The notes below the pieces were generated by a model, which was given only the letters and a program-made list of their open reading frames with translations, was not told the DNA's origin and ran no database searches. Positions 54,081-56,825 of a stretch of 56,825 nt of DNA are shown here, piece after piece. How positions within the stretch are numbered: position 1 is the first letter of the stretch; the number at the start of each line of letters is the position of its first letter. The translations under genes and the position numbers were made by a program. This stretch comes from Perkinsus olseni (taxonomy: Eukaryota > Perkinsozoa > Perkinsida), in assembly GCA_013115125.1 (NCBI GenBank), contig JABANN010000176.1, forward strand, positions 1 to 56,825, written 5' to 3'.

Positions 54081-56604
54081 CGGGGGTATTCTCCCATAGA
54101 AGATGATGTTGATGAGTTAATCGATTTAATCGTTCTGAATCACTGGTCGGCTCATAGTCGGCGCATCCCTCACTTTATCCCGATTTCATCCGAGTCATCA
54201 TGGAATTGGTGTCAGGTAACGCAGGGGTGGTACGGCAGTATAACGAGCCCTCTCAGGAGAGGAAGTGGACCTTGAGTGGCGAGGAGTGAGTTCCACCAGC
54301 CACAGGGGAGCCCTCGGTCGGGACCCCGGAGGTGCGGTCACTTGGTGGCTTTGGCAGGTGGATATTCGGACCGTCCTCGAGCAGCAATGCCAGACTGGAG
54401 AGTTGCGAGTTCGAGTGCGCGGAGTTTAGTAGAGTCGATCGTCTGAGGATGGTACTGGTGGATACGGCGACGAAGAATCTTCTGGTGAGTTGCGCCGCGA
54501 GTCATCAATGAAAAACGCGAGTCAGAAAATAGTCGATAGGCGATGATCGATATGTTCCATGCTCGGGATCGGGAAGGCTTTTCCTGCGCGGACTGTCCTG
54601 AGACTTTCAGGTATCGACCCTGGATGCTGATGCCCCTCCGCATGTAGTCCACTTGCCTCGCTGAGTAGCTGCTTCCACCACGTCTCAATTAGCGTATGCG
54701 GATATGCATAGAACCTTTCCTATGTGGGTCGAGTTGTGAGGCCAGTTGGGAGGGGAGAGGACTGCTAGAGCCCACCCCTCGCCGTTCAAAGGCCGGTCAG
54801 GGGTGTGTGTCTCTGATGCAGATTACGAACGGTTCACTCGGAAAGCCTTGCAACACGATACGGCGGTGTGTACGGCCGAAGGTACCGCGACATTTACATG
54901 GTTCACATCGGAGATCCCGATGTGGGCCCTCTCTCTGCTCGGCTCTTGAGAGGTTGGAGCGCAATCAGCTTGTCGGGTGGAGAAATACGTCAACACACCT
55001 TTGCTATGAGCATCCGGTCTAGCTAGGACACGGTCAGTATGAATCAGCTGTGATCTACTACGCTCCGACTAAACTACGAGCCTCAGTACATGGGTTTCAA
55101 TGATCGCAAAAGAAACTAGTGTCCATGAAAATGGCAAAACCATGGCTGAAAGCTTCAGCTTGATGGTATACAGTACGATGACCTTTCCTGGGCTCCTGCA
55201 ATTAAGGATGCGGCAATGAAGGGCCGGTGCACGGGACCTGCTGTGGTAGCAGTTAACTTGGCACGAGAGAAGAGGACATGCAACGGAGACACAGTGGATT
55301 CACGCGTTAGTATGGAGAGAGGATAACCCGTCTTAATCGTTGCTAGGCTTCGTACTTGCGTGCTGACAAGAGAAGATGAGGCACACCTCCATCCAGCTCG
55401 AGGTTCACAGTGGACACCTTGTCGTATGCCAGAGCCGATTACAGAGAGATACAACGATGGAGGCAACCGATCATAAGTTACTGATGTGACGTCGGGCGGA
55501 CGACGCTAGCACACATGATCCAGAAATGAAAACGCCGGAGTGTAGTGGCTGTGGTGTACGGTAGAGCCTCTCCCACCTTGACAGTACTGAGTCATACCGC
55601 GCTAACTCCGTTGTCAACCGCCTAAGTATCATACGAGGATGACTTGCATTCTCGGACCCGGCCTAAGTGGGAAGGATTCCCGTTGAACTGGTTGGTGCCG
55701 CGGTCTCCGAAGAGCTAGATGAACGTCAGCTTCGTCCTCACGCTAGTGACGTGGCCTAGCGACGAGAGCAGCGGTCGCCTTGTAACTACGAACCCTCGAC
55801 ACTCTTCATCCAGTGGAGTCTACGATAACTTTACCACCATGGCCCCCATTGAAGCCTTCCAGCAATCAGCGTGAACAATCATAGTATTCCTAAGCACCAG
55901 CATCTCGTTTCATCTTGCGCCTTGCGCTCGCGTGCATGGTTTAAGCCTATTGAGTGTACGTGCTACATTACGCTGTTGTCCACGCTCTATACCACATTAT
56001 CGTCTCATTTCTCTTAATACTGAGTCGACCTTTCTTTGTGCCTCGTCCCATATATCCAGGCCGTACTTAGTGGTGGTGAAGTTGTGGTAGGCCACCGTGC
56101 GCGCAGGAGACAAGGCACGTGCGGCACGCGGCGTGTCTTTGCACTATAGTGACACTTACCTTTACTGCTACTGCGTACCATTAGTATCAGATAACCATGT
56201 GATCTTATTCTGCGCTTTGCACTCGCGTCCATGAGTATACGTGCTATACTAAGCTTAGCCTAGCTCAGTAAGCTGTAAATCACATTATTCCTTAGCTAAT
56301 ATACAGTCCAATTTTACCACTCTTTGAGCCCCGTCTCAAATAGCCAGCCACACTGTACTGAGTTATAGTGCATCTTCGATCGAAGCTTCGCTAAACCTTC
56401 CTCCGCTATCCGGGTAAATAGCAGCATTGATCTGCATTTGTATCGATCACTTGCCAAGTTGTCTTTTCCCTCGTCAGTTGTGTTGATGGACCAACCTTCA
56501 TCCCTATCACAGTAATCTCATCCCTCATCAATCAAAGCCACGGCATGTCTAACATGAGTATCATCATCCTATCATTATCGCTTACTTCGGCTCTACACCA
56601 TTTC

Positions 56605-56750
56605 CAGACCTACTTAGTAAAACCCCAGAGCAATTTAATAAAGCCCAGAGCAAATTAGTAAAACCCCAAAGCAATTTGATAAATCCCAGACCAAATTAGT
56701 ATAACCCCAAAGCAATTTGATTTTATGAAAGACCAATTTAGTAGAGCCCC
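56605..56750. repeat. tandem 20-21-mers, alternating types
   Basis: Units such as TTAGTAAAACCCCAGAGCAA and TTGATAAATCCCAGACCAA alternate for about seven copies. Confidence 0.75.
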
Positions 56751-56825
56751 TAAAAAACCACTAAATAGTACGGAAAAACTCACAATCGGCCTACATGAAG
56801 TAAGCACTCGGTATCCTAAAGATCG

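Larger units (their letters stand above)
53576..56825. other. gene-poor right end with repeats
   Basis: No protein exon with a motif is visible. Contents: a duplicated 44-bp hairpin near 53985-54080, GC-rich self-complementary sequence near 54230-54350, two diverged copies of a block of about 300 bp (around 55910 and 56210), and a run of 20-21-mers at 56605-56750. Confidence 0.4.

Overview
The window is draft nuclear DNA of a protist (there is one 95-base assembly gap at 24724-24818). It holds about twenty protein genes on both strands. Almost all are cut into short exons by introns of roughly 43-110 bases with GT...AG ends. The best taxonomic hint is a myosin whose motor and coiled coil appear to run on into a WD40-like tail, the layout of the alveolate myosin F class. 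The intron style recalls the introner-rich genomes reported for dinoflagellate-related parasites. I therefore infer an alveolate (dinoflagellate or perkinsid relative), but no single sequence here proves it.

Layout. 1-6.9 kb, plus strand: the 3' end of a coiled-coil gene, a PIG-Y homologue, a CPBP (CAAX-type) intramembrane protease, a 95-residue [2Fe-2S] ferredoxin and a small unknown gene. 6.9-10.1 kb: a tRNA neighbourhood with Thr(AGT), Val(CAC), Gln(TTG) and a decayed Val copy. 10.3-15.1 kb, minus strand: an EVE-domain THYN1 homologue, a RING-finger protein, and RS/Ser-rich exons that include a ZCCHC10-type zinc knuckle. 15.4-24.5 kb, minus strand: a cyclic-nucleotide-binding K+ channel with a long ankyrin region. 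A 41-bp satellite follows, then an unusual intronless CoA-transferase/racemase gene (25.0-26.1 kb). 26.8-42.4 kb, plus strand: an ELAV-like RNA-binding protein, a small FG nucleoporin, an RCC1 protein, an uncharacterised gene and a multi-pass membrane protein. 43.0-53.6 kb, plus strand: the myosin. 53.6-56.8 kb shows only repeats. The nucleoporin and RCC1 genes are adjacent and both belong to Ran/nuclear transport biology; otherwise neighbours look functionally unrelated.

The most interesting signal is in the introns. Many are built from a few short recurring sequences. At least two dozen sites, most of them introns, contain a tRNA-like piece: variable loop, T-arm with an intact B-box (GGTTCRANNCC), then often GGCATTTT. 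These occur in both orientations relative to the host gene. In several genes the exon frame fixes the intron boundaries exactly, so the whole 49-68 base intron is little more than half a tRNA. Two introns hold nearly whole tRNAs, one of which is a flawless antisense tRNA-Lys(CTT). Other intron families carry TAATTTCGTGGCGCGCG, ACCTAAGATACC, GGAGTGGTAT, GCGGAGCGAAGC, CTTGCAATCTTGCAA or a palindromic ATCGATC...GATCGAT core. I read these as introners (mobile intron-generating elements), one class of them tRNA-derived.

Limits: exon joins were made by eye from reading frame and motif continuity. Joins with exact coordinates are stated as such. Where exons are missing or ambiguous, the entry gives a gene span, not a full structure. 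I recognised no retrovirus-like or capsid-bearing element.
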